DNA of 64,000 nucleotides, from the NCBI GenBank assembly GCA_037200125.1, contig JBBCGS010000003.1, forward strand, positions 310,001-374,000. The letters run 5' to 3'. The DNA is from JADGHX01 sp037200125 (GTDB lineage Bacteria > Pseudomonadota > Gammaproteobacteria > Steroidobacterales > Steroidobacteraceae). Made by a program: the position numbers and the translations under genes. The notes beneath the pieces were generated by a model. That model was given only the letters and a program-made list of their open reading frames with translations. It ran no database searches and was not told the DNA's origin. Positions 43,196 to 56,183 of the stretch are shown piece after piece (positions within the stretch are counted from its first letter, which is position 1; each line of letters begins with the position of its first letter).

Positions 43196-45518
43196 GCGGG
43201 GTCCCTCGTGGCGGGCGAGTGAGCAGCAACGCGAGCACGAAATTGCTCACGACGCCGAGCGAGACGGTCAGCCCGATCGAGCTGAGCACCGGAGTCGTCG
43301 CGAACGCCATCAACAGAAAAACCCACAGCGTCGACAACGCGCAGACTAGAACGGCGTGCAGAGTGCGTCGCTGCTCCTCCGGATCCTCCTCGACGCTTTC
43401 GAAGAACAGCGCGTAGTCGATGCCGAGGCCTGCGGCGAGCACTAACGCGATGAGGTGGAACAGGTTGAGGGAAACCCCCAGCGCCTGAAGAACACCGATG
43501 ATCAGCAGGGTCGTGACGGCCATCGGTGCGATCACTCGCATCATTCGCCGGGGCGAGCGGAGTGCAATGAACACCGTGATGACGAGCAGCACGGCCGCTA
43601 TCGCCAGGCTCCAGAGAATGTGCACGCGCTGGCGTGCTACGAGGGCTTCCGAAGCGTCCTTCAGGTCGAGCAGCGTGATGGCGCCGCCGGAGGACGCCGC
43701 GATCTTCTCCAGCCCCCCGCTCTTGTTCACGCCGCCGAACGTGACGAGCCCGGACCACTTGTCGCCGTGATGAAGCAGCATGCCGCCGACGCGTAGCTCC
43801 AGCGGCGTTCCGGCCAGGTTCTCCGCCGTAAGCGGCGGCAGCGCGCGCGCTTTCTCGACATCGTTCAGGAACGGCTCGAACAGCCCCGCCTTGAACTGCA
43901 GGCCGTTCAACGCTTCGGCCAGCGAAGCCTGCAATGTCTCACGATCCGGCAATCCAGCCTGCCGGCGCTTCTGCACGCCGATGCTCGGCAGGTAACGCGC
44001 GACATCGTCATAGTTCTCGATGTCGCCGCTTCTCACGAACGCTTCGAGCTGTGGCACCAGCGCTTCGGTTCGCGTGAGCACTTCGTCGGCCGTCGCCGCT
44101 TCGACTACCAGCATGCGGCGGATGTCCGAGGCACCTAGTTCCTGCCGAAGCTTCGCGTCCTGAAGTAGAAGCGGTTGCGGAACCGGAGTGAGCCGGCCCA
44201 GCTCGTTCTCCCACATCGGCGTCTTGCCGAACACGATGACCGCCACGCACGCAAGCATCACCACCGCGCCGAGCCAGAGAGGCCGCGGCAGCGCCACGAT
44301 TGACGACCAGACCGTGTCGAGCCAGCGCGCCTGCCCGTAGTCGCGCGCCTTCAGCGGCATCACTCGCGGTAGCAGATAACGGGTGGTAACGCCCGCAACC
44401 GCGAGGCCCGCGATGGTGAAGCACGCCAGCTGCGCAAGCCCGGTGACGCCAGAGAAGAAGAACGCGAGATAGGCGATGCACGTGCTCACGACGCCCGTGG
44501 CAAGCGTCGGCCACACGCTTCGCGCCGTGTCGAGCGGTGATTTGCCCGCGTGCCGATGACTGAAGAGATGCATCGGATAGTCCTGCGCCACGCCGAGCAG
44601 GGTGGCGCCGAATCCGAGCGTGATGCCGTGAATGCTGCCAAATATCGCACTGACCGCTGCAAGGCTCGCAACACCCGCACTTGCGATCGGCAATATGCCG
44701 AGCACGGTGGTCGACACGCTGCGGTAGGTGATGAGCATTAGCAGGATCACGCCGATCGTGTCGAACGTACCGATCCAGGTGGCTTCGGTCTGCGTCTTGT
44801 TCTTCATCAACACGGAGAATGCGCCGGGCCCGCTCGTGATGAGGGTGATCTTTGGATCGGTGCGTGTTTCTTCGAAGTGTTTGCGAATGGCCGCCGCCGC
44901 CTGCTCCTGCCCGTTGGGATCGAAGGCCGCTCCTTTCGTCGCGACAACGAGAATGGCGCTTTTACCCGCACTATCGAACCACACGTCGTAAAGCTTCTGC
45001 GGTTGCCGTGCGGGCTGCCAGGCTTCGGCGAGCTTCAGCACTTCCAGTGTGGGGTCGCGCGGAATCAGCGGCTCGAGCACGCTGCCGGCGGACGAGGAGA
45101 GATCTTGCAGCCGTTCGGAGAGCTGCTCGCGAAGATACGGCGCATCGAGCTTCGCCGTGTCGAGTGTGGGCGAGAGCAGGTAGCGGTAGGGAAGCAGCGA
45201 GTCGGGAATCGCATCGAGCGAAGTCGCGCCATTGGAGACGAGGCTGAAGCCCGGGTCATCGCGCAGGGCCGCCGCGAACGCCTGCGAGCTCTCGGCAAGC
45301 GCTTCCGGTTCCGCGCCTTGGAGCGACATCAGCAGCAGGCGCGATGCGGGGCTCTCGCCGATTTCTTCCAGCAGCAGCTTTTCGATGCGCGTCTTCGGCG
45401 ATGGCATGAACAGCCGCAGGTCACCGCTGATCGTGAGGCTCGACTGGACGTACCAGCCGAGGAGTGCGATGACGACGATCCACCCGATGAGGAGCGCGGC
45501 ACGTGAGACGCGACTCAC
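43182..45518 (-). CDS. MMPL/RND-family exporter (XanF/ApeM-like)
   Basis: This is a 778-residue inner-membrane pump with two MMPL repeats. Each has one helix, a large periplasmic loop, then a bundle of five helices (about 250-420 and 640-770); LGVAQDYPMHLF and LGIDYALFFES mark helix 4 of each half. Aryl polyene clusters nearly always encode such a pump, thought to move the lipid-linked pigment outward. The start lies four bases before the stop of the LolA-like gene, and the two are co-transcribed. Confidence 0.88.
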   Translation of the reverse strand: MSRVSRAALLIGWIVVIALLGWYVQSSLTISGDLRLFMPSPKTRIEKLLLEEIGESPASRLLLMSLQGAEPEALAESSQAFAAALRDDPGFSLVSNGATSLDAIPDSLLPYRYLLSPTLDTAKLDAPYLREQLSERLQDLSSSAGSVLEPLIPRDPTLEVLKLAEAWQPARQPQKLYDVWFDSAGKSAILVVATKGAAFDPNGQEQAAAAIRKHFEETRTDPKITLITSGPGAFSVLMKNKTQTEATWIGTFDTIGVILLMLITYRSVSTTVLGILPIASAGVASLAAVSAIFGSIHGITLGFGATLLGVAQDYPMHLFSHRHAGKSPLDTARSVWPTLATGVVSTCIAYLAFFFSGVTGLAQLACFTIAGLAVAGVTTRYLLPRVMPLKARDYGQARWLDTVWSSIVALPRPLWLGAVVMLACVAVIVFGKTPMWENELGRLTPVPQPLLLQDAKLRQELGASDIRRMLVVEAATADEVLTRTEALVPQLEAFVRSGDIENYDDVARYLPSIGVQKRRQAGLPDRETLQASLAEALNGLQFKAGLFEPFLNDVEKARALPPLTAENLAGTPLELRVGGMLLHHGDKWSGLVTFGGVNKSGGLEKIAASSGGAITLLDLKDASEALVARQRVHILWSLAIAAVLLVITVFIALRSPRRMMRVIAPMAVTTLLIIGVLQALGVSLNLFHLIALVLAAGLGIDYALFFESVEEDPEEQRRTLHAVLVCALSTLWVFLLMAFATTPVLSSIGLTVSLGVVSNFVLALLLTRPPRGTPHVRA

Positions 45519-45522
45519 TCCC

Positions 45523-46170
45523 TCAGCCTTTCGCGCAGAAGCTGATGAGCCAGTCCCGCGCGAGCGGCGCGGGCAGCTTCGACTCCGTGGCCTTGCCGAC
45601 GAGCATCAGGCTCGATTCGTCGTCCGGCTGGGTCACGATGATGCAACGAGGCTCGTTCTTCGCGCCTTCGATGACGATGTCGCGCACGTACTTGCCGACA
45701 GCTTGCGACTTCGGGGTGAGCGCGAGCTTCCACGCGGACGTTTCGCCTGTGACGCCGATACCGAAGTCCTTCTCGAGATCGGCCCGCCCGCCGCCGAGCA
45801 CGGCTGAAAAACCCCCCAGCATGCTGCGCAACTCGGGCGCGCGCTTCAGCGAGAAGGTGCGCGGCGGCTTGCCGACGCGCGCGATGCTCACCGTCTCGCC
45901 CTTGATCTCCGTGCGCTCCTGGAACGGATCCTTCACAGCGCGCACCAGCGTCCCGTCCTCGTGATACTCGAGCTGCCCTTTCACAATGATCGGCTGCTCC
46001 AGCAGCTTCGAATACCGCACTTCGATGAACGGCGTTACCGCCGGCGCGGGTCGTGCCAGGCTCTTCAGCAGCGTATCGGCATCAAGGGCGGCGAACGAAA
46101 TCGCCGGCGCCAGCATCAGCACCGCGAGCGACGCGCGCCGACGGATCCGGCACGTTGTTCCAGAAGTCAT
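45523..46170 (-). CDS. LolA-like periplasmic carrier of the aryl polyene cluster
   Basis: This is a 215-residue exported protein with a basic N-terminus (CRIRRR), a hydrophobic core and cleavage after SFA. The LolA-type half-barrel contains FIEVRYSKLLEQPIIVKGQLEYHEDGTLVR. It may shuttle the hydrophobic pigment across the periplasm as LolA shuttles lipoproteins. ATG 46170 gives the best signal peptide; it overlaps the end of the upstream acyltransferase by 89 bases, long for such overlaps but both frames look coding. Confidence 0.82.
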   Translation of the reverse strand: MTSGTTCRIRRRASLAVLMLAPAISFAALDADTLLKSLARPAPAVTPFIEVRYSKLLEQPIIVKGQLEYHEDGTLVRAVKDPFQERTEIKGETVSIARVGKPPRTFSLKRAPELRSMLGGFSAVLGGGRADLEKDFGIGVTGETSAWKLALTPKSQAVGKYVRDIVIEGAKNEPRCIIVTQPDDESSLMLVGKATESKLPAPLARDWLISFCAKG

Positions 46171-47047
46171 AGAAGTTGAACCAGTTGTAAGGCGCCAGGC
46201 GTGCATAGTGTGCCAGCCGATCCGCGAAACGCTGCAGTATTTCAGACAGCGCCTCGGCGCGGCGGTTTCGATCGATGGTGAGGCGGTCCGCGAACTTCTC
46301 GAAGTGCAGGTCGTAGCGATTGCCGCCCCGATACAGACCGAAAGCCAGCATCACGGGTGTTTTCACCGCCGCCGCGAGCAGCCACGGCGAAGTGGGGAAC
46401 GGCGCGGGAAAGCCGAGAAAACTTGCGATCTGCGACGGATTGGTCGGCTGCCCGCGATCCGCGAGCAGTGCCACGATGGCGTTGCCGTCCAGTGCCTGCT
46501 TGATGGCGATGGCGGCGGCCGGCCCCGCTTCGCGCGCGTTGATGATGCTGGCCGCGAGCGCCGGGTTCAGCGCGTTGAGAAACCGCGACAGCTTCTGGCT
46601 GTGCTCGACGTCGAGCACGATGCGCACCACGACTTCCGGCCGCTCGAGGCTCAGCACGCGAAGCGCATCGAAGCTGCCGAGGTGTGAGCCGATGAGCAGA
46701 ACGCCGTTGCCGGCGGCGAGGTTCTCGTCCAGAACCGGGAGGCCGTGGGCGCGAATGTCGAAGCGGCGGAAGCGCTCACTGAACAGGAAGAGCCGGTCGA
46801 GAATCGTCGCGGAGAAGCAGTGAACGTGGCGGTACACGTTCCACGCCGTAGCGGGCCGCCCGAGAACCCGATTCAGGTACAACCGCGATGCGCGCCGCTC
46901 CGGTCCGCGCCTCAGGAAGAAGTACAGCGCAACCGGCCACATCAGCGACTGCGCGACGCTGCGCCCGCAGCTGCGCGAGATCCACACGATCACGCGCAGC
47001 CAGAACGTGTTGCCGATCTCGGCGCGCTCTTTCCACGCGGTAGTCAT
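46082..47047 (-). CDS. LpxL/HtrB-like acyltransferase 2
   Basis: This is a 321-residue membrane acyltransferase paralogous to the one at 24092. HX4D lies in GSHLGSFD (H122, D127), the hydrophobic N-terminal helix includes SLMWPVALYFFL, and the conserved block is NWFNFYDFW. The roughly 20 residues after that block are Arg/Ala-rich and may be read-through beyond the usual end, where the LolA start lies. The start overlaps the dehydratase stop by four bases. Confidence 0.83.
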   Translation of the reverse strand: MTTAWKERAEIGNTFWLRVIVWISRSCGRSVAQSLMWPVALYFFLRRGPERRASRLYLNRVLGRPATAWNVYRHVHCFSATILDRLFLFSERFRRFDIRAHGLPVLDENLAAGNGVLLIGSHLGSFDALRVLSLERPEVVVRIVLDVEHSQKLSRFLNALNPALAASIINAREAGPAAAIAIKQALDGNAIVALLADRGQPTNPSQIASFLGFPAPFPTSPWLLAAAVKTPVMLAFGLYRGGNRYDLHFEKFADRLTIDRNRRAEALSEILQRFADRLAHYARLAPYNWFNFYDFWNNVPDPSARVARGADAGAGDFVRRP

Positions 47048-47361
47048 GGCACGGTGGCGTCCGGCGCGAGAACGAACGTGCCTTGGGCTACCGCTTGATC
47101 CTCGCGCGTCACTCGAAAGGTGAGCGCGCCGTCTTCGATCTCGAGCGAGACATCAGCGCGCTGCCCCGGTAGCAGTGGCGAGTGAAACTTCACTTGCTTG
47201 AGCCCACGCGCGCCAAGCCGATGCCCCTGCCACCGCTCCGACGCCTGCAGCACGAGATCGAGCACGACGACGCCCGGCACGACAGCCGTCCCCGGAAAAT
47301 GCCCCGGCAGCGACGGGTGATCGGCCGCAACGACGAACGACGTCCGGTGTTTCTCGCCCAT
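47044..47361 (-). CDS. FabZ/ApeI-like short dehydratase
   Basis: This is a 105-residue minimal hotdog protein with HPSLPGHFPGTAVVPGVVVLDLV, the FabA/FabZ-type active-site stretch. It is shorter than FabZ (about 140-150 residues), as often seen in aryl polyene clusters where it may pair with the second dehydratase (42764-43195). It is four bases from the acyltransferase and five from the membrane protein gene. Confidence 0.82.
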   Translation of the reverse strand: MGEKHRTSFVVAADHPSLPGHFPGTAVVPGVVVLDLVLQASERWQGHRLGARGLKQVKFHSPLLPGQRADVSLEIEDGALTFRVTREDQAVAQGTFVLAPDATVP

Positions 47362-47366
47362 GTGCG

Positions 47367-48056
47367 TCAGGGCCGTCGCTCGCCGATCACGCGATGACCG
47401 ACGCGCCGCGCGCGGTTGATGAAGTCGAAGAAATTACGATACGGCTGCTGCGGAAACTTGCGCAGCCGGTAAGCGTACTCGGCGAGGAAGAGCAGGCCCG
47501 CAAGCACGTAGTCGATGAAGTTGGCGAATAGCGACCACACCTCGACGGGCACCGCCACGATGGGTTGCACGCCGATCATGAGCAGCACGCCGTCCGGAGC
47601 GGCGAGAAGCGCAAGCGTGAGGTTGAGCACCGCGAGCCCGCTCAGGAACACGGTCCACGTGATCGTGACCTTGCGGGCGTAGCGCGCGATTTCGTCGGTG
47701 ATGCCGTCTCCCTCGTGCAGCAATCGGGCGAGTCGCTCGATCAGCGGCACCTTCCCGCGAGCCAGCGTGTGTCCGAAGATCCACGCGCCGAAGAGATTCA
47801 CGAAGACCGGCATCGCATAGAGCGGCAACCAGGCGGCGCTCGAGTGCGCGAGCCACAAGAGTCCGGCGACGACAACGGGGAGCACGCACCAGGCAACGAC
47901 GTTTAGCGCGACTAGCCGTGGCAGCAGTGCCAATGAGACCAGCACTGCGAGGCTCGCCACGGTGGCGGCAACACCGCGGCTTACGACCGCGATGTGTGCG
48001 ATCACTGGGTAGGCGATTGCCAGCGCTATCATTAGAAACTTCAACCAGAACCCCAC
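47367..48056 (-). CDS. COG4648-type membrane protein of aryl polyene clusters
   Basis: This is a 229-residue protein with about six hydrophobic helices, the last linked to a basic tail (RNFFDFINRARRVGHRVIG). The segment VNLFGAWIFGHTLARGKVPLIERLARL is typical of this family, often annotated only as a predicted membrane protein and recurring in aryl polyene and xanthomonadin loci. Its role is unknown, possibly with the pump or acyltransferases. It is the first gene of the minus-strand operon that ends at 42764. Confidence 0.8.
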   Translation of the reverse strand: MGFWLKFLMIALAIAYPVIAHIAVVSRGVAATVASLAVLVSLALLPRLVALNVVAWCVLPVVVAGLLWLAHSSAAWLPLYAMPVFVNLFGAWIFGHTLARGKVPLIERLARLLHEGDGITDEIARYARKVTITWTVFLSGLAVLNLTLALLAAPDGVLLMIGVQPIVAVPVEVWSLFANFIDYVLAGLLFLAEYAYRLRKFPQQPYRNFFDFINRARRVGHRVIGERRP

Positions 48057-48120
48057 TTGGCTGCCGTTTGGCGCGGCGGCGAAGTATGGCGTGTCGGGGT
48101 GGTTTTTTTCATTCGGAAGA

Positions 48121-48144
48121 AGAAGCCCTCAATCGCCGGGCGGC
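48121..48144 (+). repeat. Direct/inverted repeat copy A (CCCTCAATCGCCGGGCGGC)
   Basis: AGAAGCCCTCAATCGCCGGG followed by CGGC (24 bases) is repeated in the same orientation at 49716-49739, on the other side of the MFS gene. Its reverse complement lies nearby at 48203-48222 with one mismatch. Confidence 0.7.
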
Positions 48145-48202
48145 GGGGAGGGCGCTCCCCGTGTCGCGAGCGTCTTGCACTCCAGGCGTCCTCCGGTCCG
48201 AG

Positions 48203-48222
48203 CCGCCCCGCGATTGAGGGCC
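48203..48222 (-). repeat. Inverted copy B of the same repeat
   Basis: These 20 bases match the reverse complement of 48125-48144 except for one base, giving an inverted pair with a 58-bp spacer in the 269-bp gap 48057-48325. The rest of that gap shows no gene. Confidence 0.65.
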
Positions 48223-48325
48223 GCTTGAACCGGGCCGGCGCGCGGACAGCTGGGCCAGTCGGCCCGCAAACCGCTTCCCTCGGCACAGCGGCGCACGCTA
48301 GCTTCGCCTGAAGGGGGACCTCACC

Positions 48326-49711
48326 ATGGCAAACATGAATCCGGCCGCGGCCAGCCCGGCCTCGGCCGCGCGTATCGCAGGCACTTCGAAGCTCGCGCAG
48401 TTCTCCTGGACGCTCTGCGACGCCTCGCGCGTTCCTTACAACGTCCTCGTCAACATCTTCGTCTTCTCCGCCTATTTCACCTCCGCCGTCAGTTCGAACG
48501 GCGTTGAGGGGCAGGCGCGCTGGAGCTTCATCACCGCCGTCGGCGCGATCATCGTGGCGCTCACCGCGCCCGTGCTCGGCGCCATCGCGGATGCCGGCGG
48601 CCGTCGCAAGCCCTGGCTCGCCGCCACATACGTAATCGGCGTGCCCGCGATGATGCTGCTGTGGTTCGCAACCCCCGGGATGCAGTCGGGCCTGATGTGG
48701 ATCGCGCTCGCGGTGATCCTCGGCAACCTGTTCTACGAGTATTCGCAGATCTTCGCGAACGCGATGCTGCCGAACATCGTGCCGCCGTCCCGCATCGGAT
48801 TCCTGAGCGGTGCCGGCCTCGCCGTAGGCAACCTTTCCGGCATCTTGCTGTTCTGCTTTTACCTGTTCGCGTGGAGCTGGAACTCGTCGCCGGTTTTCGG
48901 GTTCGACCTCGCCCAGCACGAGCCCGAGCGCGCCGTCGGCGTTCTCGCCGGCATCTGGGCGATCCTCTTCGCGCTGCCGCTGTTCTTCTTTACGCCGGAT
49001 TCGCCCGGCACTTCGCGCTCGATGGGCCAGGCTATCTCGCACGGCATCCGCAGCCTGATCCAGACGGTCCGCAAGGTCCGCACCTTCCGCAACGTCGGCA
49101 CCTTCCTGATCGCCCGCGTGCTCTTCTACGAAGGCTTCATCGTGCTGATGCTGTTCACAGGCGTCTTCGCCTCCGGCATCCTCAAATGGACCTCCGACAT
49201 GCTGATCGTCCAAGGCCTCGCCAACAGCGTCGCCGCGGCCATCGCCGGCTTCTTCGCCGGCTGGCTCGACACCCGCATCGGCTCGAAAGCCTCCACGATC
49301 TTCTTCGTCATCGGCTGCCTCCTGGCCAACCTCGTGCTCTGCTCCGTCACAACCGAGATGGTCTTCTTCGTCCCGATCGACGCAGCCGCCACCTCGACCG
49401 GAGGTCTCTTCCCCACGCTGCCGGACAAGGTTTTCCTCGTCACCCAGTGCTCGATCGCGTTCGTCGTGACCGGCGGCCTCGCCACCGGCCGTTCGCTGAT
49501 GGCCAAGATCTCCCCTCAGTCCATGCTGAACGAGTTCTTCGGTCTCTTCGCGATGTCGGGCACCGCGACCTCGTTCATCGGCCCGGCCGCCATAGGCGTC
49601 CTGACCCTGGTCTTCCAGAGCCAGAGAGTGGGCGTGGGCGTAGGCCTGGTCTTCCTCATCGCTGGCTTGCTGGTGATGTTCAAGGTTCGCGAGGAGCCTA
49701 CTCCCGGGTAA
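48326..49711 (+). CDS. MFS transporter, Atg22/UMF1-like
   Basis: This is a 461-residue major facilitator with about 12 helices. The N-terminal SWTLCDASRVPYNVLVNIFVFSAYF and the loop DAGGRRKPW are typical of the UMF1/Atg22 group, thought to move amino acids or other small solutes. The substrate is unknown. GGGGGACC precedes the ATG. The gene is bracketed by copies of the same 24-bp repeat (48121-48144 and 49716-49739), and its codon use looks somewhat more C-ending in the second half than neighbouring genes. Confidence 0.83.
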   Translation: MANMNPAAASPASAARIAGTSKLAQFSWTLCDASRVPYNVLVNIFVFSAYFTSAVSSNGVEGQARWSFITAVGAIIVALTAPVLGAIADAGGRRKPWLAATYVIGVPAMMLLWFATPGMQSGLMWIALAVILGNLFYEYSQIFANAMLPNIVPPSRIGFLSGAGLAVGNLSGILLFCFYLFAWSWNSSPVFGFDLAQHEPERAVGVLAGIWAILFALPLFFFTPDSPGTSRSMGQAISHGIRSLIQTVRKVRTFRNVGTFLIARVLFYEGFIVLMLFTGVFASGILKWTSDMLIVQGLANSVAAAIAGFFAGWLDTRIGSKASTIFFVIGCLLANLVLCSVTTEMVFFVPIDAAATSTGGLFPTLPDKVFLVTQCSIAFVVTGGLATGRSLMAKISPQSMLNEFFGLFAMSGTATSFIGPAAIGVLTLVFQSQRVGVGVGLVFLIAGLLVMFKVREEPTPG

Positions 49712-49715
49712 GAAA

Positions 49716-49739
49716 AGAAGCCCTCAATCGCCGGGCGGC
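49716..49739 (+). repeat. Direct repeat copy C, downstream of the MFS gene
   Basis: It is identical over 24 bases to copy A at 48121-48144 and begins four bases after the MFS stop. Confidence 0.7.
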
Positions 49740-49786
49740 TCGGAGGAGGACAAGCCCGATCGGGTCGGGCCACGCACGAGCCAAAA

Positions 49787-49914
49787 GGCGGACAAGCGTG
49801 CCGAGAGAGGGCCTGCGAGGGACGGACAAAGCATCCTTGCTTTTGTCCGAGGCCCCGATGGACCGGTCTTGCGGCCGTTCCCTCGCAGGCCCTCTCTCGG
49901 TGCGACTGTCCGCC
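49787..49914. repeat. 128-bp long imperfect hairpin
   Basis: The 36-base left arm (49787-49822) matches the reverse complement of 49879-49914 with four mismatches; the perfect core CCGAGAGAGGGCCTGCGAGG lies inside it. A nested stem (CGGACAAAG with TTTTGTCCG) forms within the loop near 49823-49850. It could form a cruciform or a very stable RNA hairpin. It lies between the MFS gene and the gltB promoter. No coding frame fits. Confidence 0.7.
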
Positions 49915-49964
49915 CGCGCTAGCCGATCAGCCCCGTTAAGTAGCCTCCGACCTAAAACTGTGGA

Positions 49965-49992
49965 TTGACCGCAAAGCCCCGGTCGGTATGAT
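49965..49992 (+). promoter_or_regulatory. Sigma70-type promoter of gltB
   Basis: TTGACC (49965-49970) and TATGAT (49987-49992) are separated by 16 bp. Transcription would begin near 50000, leaving a leader of about 160 nt before gltB ATG 50162. No riboswitch family was recognised in the leader. Confidence 0.65.
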
Positions 49993-50161
49993 CGGGCTCA
50001 TATAAATGGTGTAGACAGGCGCATTACGCCCGCGCGACTCGCCCTCGTGTTCAGCGGTGTGTGGCGGCGCCCGACCTCCCTTCCAGTTTGACCAGCAGAC
50101 AGGCTGCCGGAATACCCCGGCGGCATCGCGGAGTACGCCCTCCGCTAAACGGGGCACGACG

Positions 50162-54625
<4,464 letters not shown>

Positions 54626-54744
54626 TGTGCATTCAGGACCCACAAGCCTTCCGCCTCGGCGCGCTTCGCGCTGTCATCCGCCCGGGGTCGCCGCTTCGGC
54701 GATCCCCGTTAGACCCTGCCCGCAAGGCATGAAAAGAATTCGAA

Positions 54745-56157
54745 ATGGCTGACAAGAATCTGCAGTTTCTGGACATTCCCCGTCTCGACCCGGCGAAGGT
54801 GCCGGTCGAGCAACGCGTCGTCGAGTTCAAAGAGATCTACGCGCAGTTCGACGCGGACGGCGCGGCTTCGCAGGCGGGGCGCTGCCTCGCGTGCGGCAAC
54901 CCGTTCTGCGAGTGGAAATGCCCGGTACACAACTACATCCCGAACTGGCTGAAGCTCATCCAGGAAGGCAACCTGTTCGAAGCGGCGGAGCTGTCTCACA
55001 AGACGAACTCGCTGCCGGAGATGTGCGGGCGCATTTGCCCGCAGGATCGTCTCTGCGAAGGGGCTTGCACGCTGAATGACGGCCTCGGTGCCGTGACGAT
55101 CGGCTCGATCGAGAAGTACATCACCGACGAAGCGTTCAAGCAGGGCTGGACGCCCGACATGTCGAACGTGAAGGCGACGGGCAAGCGTGTTGCCGTGATC
55201 GGCGCGGGGCCCGCGGGTCTCGGTTGCGCGGACATTCTCACGCGCAGTGGCGTGAAGCCGGTGGTGTTCGATCGCTACACCCGTATTGGTGGGCTGCTCA
55301 CATTCGGCATTCCGCCCTTCAAGCTCGAAAAGGAAGTGGTCGAGAAGCGCCGTGAAGTGATGGAAGGGATGGGCGTCGAGTTCCGCCTGGGTGTGGAGAT
55401 CGGCAAGGACCTCTCGCTGGAACAGCTGCTCGCCGAGTACGACGCCGTGTTCATGGGCATGGGCACGTATCGCTACGTGAAGGGCGGCTTTCCGGGTGAA
55501 GACCTGCCTGGCGTGTACGAGGCGCTGCCTTACCTCATCAAGAACATCAATCACGAGCTCGGGCTGCCGGGCAGCACCGAAGAGCTCGTGAGCATGAAGG
55601 GCAAGCGGGTTGTGGTTCTGGGCGGTGGCGACACTGGCATGGACTGCATCCGCACAGCCATTCGGCAGGGCGCCGAGTCAGTGACGTGCACGTATCGCCG
55701 CGACGAGGCGAACATGCCGGGCTCGCGCCGCGACTACAAGAACAGCAAGGAAGAAGGCGCGGAGTTCATCTTCAACGCGCAGCCGATCGAGCTCGTGGGC
55801 ACGGATTCGGTGGAAGGCGTGAAGATCGTGGAAACGCGGCTCGGCAAGCCCGATGCGCGCGGCCGCCGCGTGCCCGAGCCGATCCCCGGCTCCGAGCAGG
55901 TGATTCCGGCGGATGCGGTGATCATCGCGTTCGGCTTCCTGCCGAGCCCGGCGACGTGGTTCGACTCGCACGACGTGAAGCTGCACACGAACGGTCGCGT
56001 GCGCGTTTCGGCGTCCAAAGACACGCCCTTCCAGACGACGAACCCGAAAATCTTCGCGGGCGGCGACATGGTGCGCGGCTCGGATCTGGTGGTTACCGCG
56101 GTGTTTGAAGGCCGCGAGGCCGCCAAGGGCATTCTGAAGTATCTCGACGTCGCCTGA
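54745..56157 (+). CDS. gltD: Glutamate synthase small subunit
   Basis: This is a 470-residue GOGAT beta subunit that oxidises NADPH and passes electrons through FAD and 4Fe-4S clusters to GltB. N-terminal cysteines lie in CLACGNPFCEWKCP and in MCGRICPQDRLCEGAC. The FAD motif VIGAGPAG and the NADPH motif VVLGGGDTGMD follow. It is separate from gltB but on the same strand; the 119-bp spacer has no evident terminator, so co-transcription is likely. Confidence 0.96.
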   Translation: MADKNLQFLDIPRLDPAKVPVEQRVVEFKEIYAQFDADGAASQAGRCLACGNPFCEWKCPVHNYIPNWLKLIQEGNLFEAAELSHKTNSLPEMCGRICPQDRLCEGACTLNDGLGAVTIGSIEKYITDEAFKQGWTPDMSNVKATGKRVAVIGAGPAGLGCADILTRSGVKPVVFDRYTRIGGLLTFGIPPFKLEKEVVEKRREVMEGMGVEFRLGVEIGKDLSLEQLLAEYDAVFMGMGTYRYVKGGFPGEDLPGVYEALPYLIKNINHELGLPGSTEELVSMKGKRVVVLGGGDTGMDCIRTAIRQGAESVTCTYRRDEANMPGSRRDYKNSKEEGAEFIFNAQPIELVGTDSVEGVKIVETRLGKPDARGRRVPEPIPGSEQVIPADAVIIAFGFLPSPATWFDSHDVKLHTNGRVRVSASKDTPFQTTNPKIFAGGDMVRGSDLVVTAVFEGREAAKGILKYLDVA

Positions 56158-56183
56158 CGTCGGGGGAGGCGCGCGGCGTCAGG
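56153..56183. terminator. Hairpin between convergent gltD and NYN genes
   Basis: CCTGACG (56153-56159) pairs with CGTCAGG (56177-56183) across a GC-rich loop. It overlaps the ends of both genes and has no T run, so it is a weak candidate for a shared stop. Confidence 0.3.
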
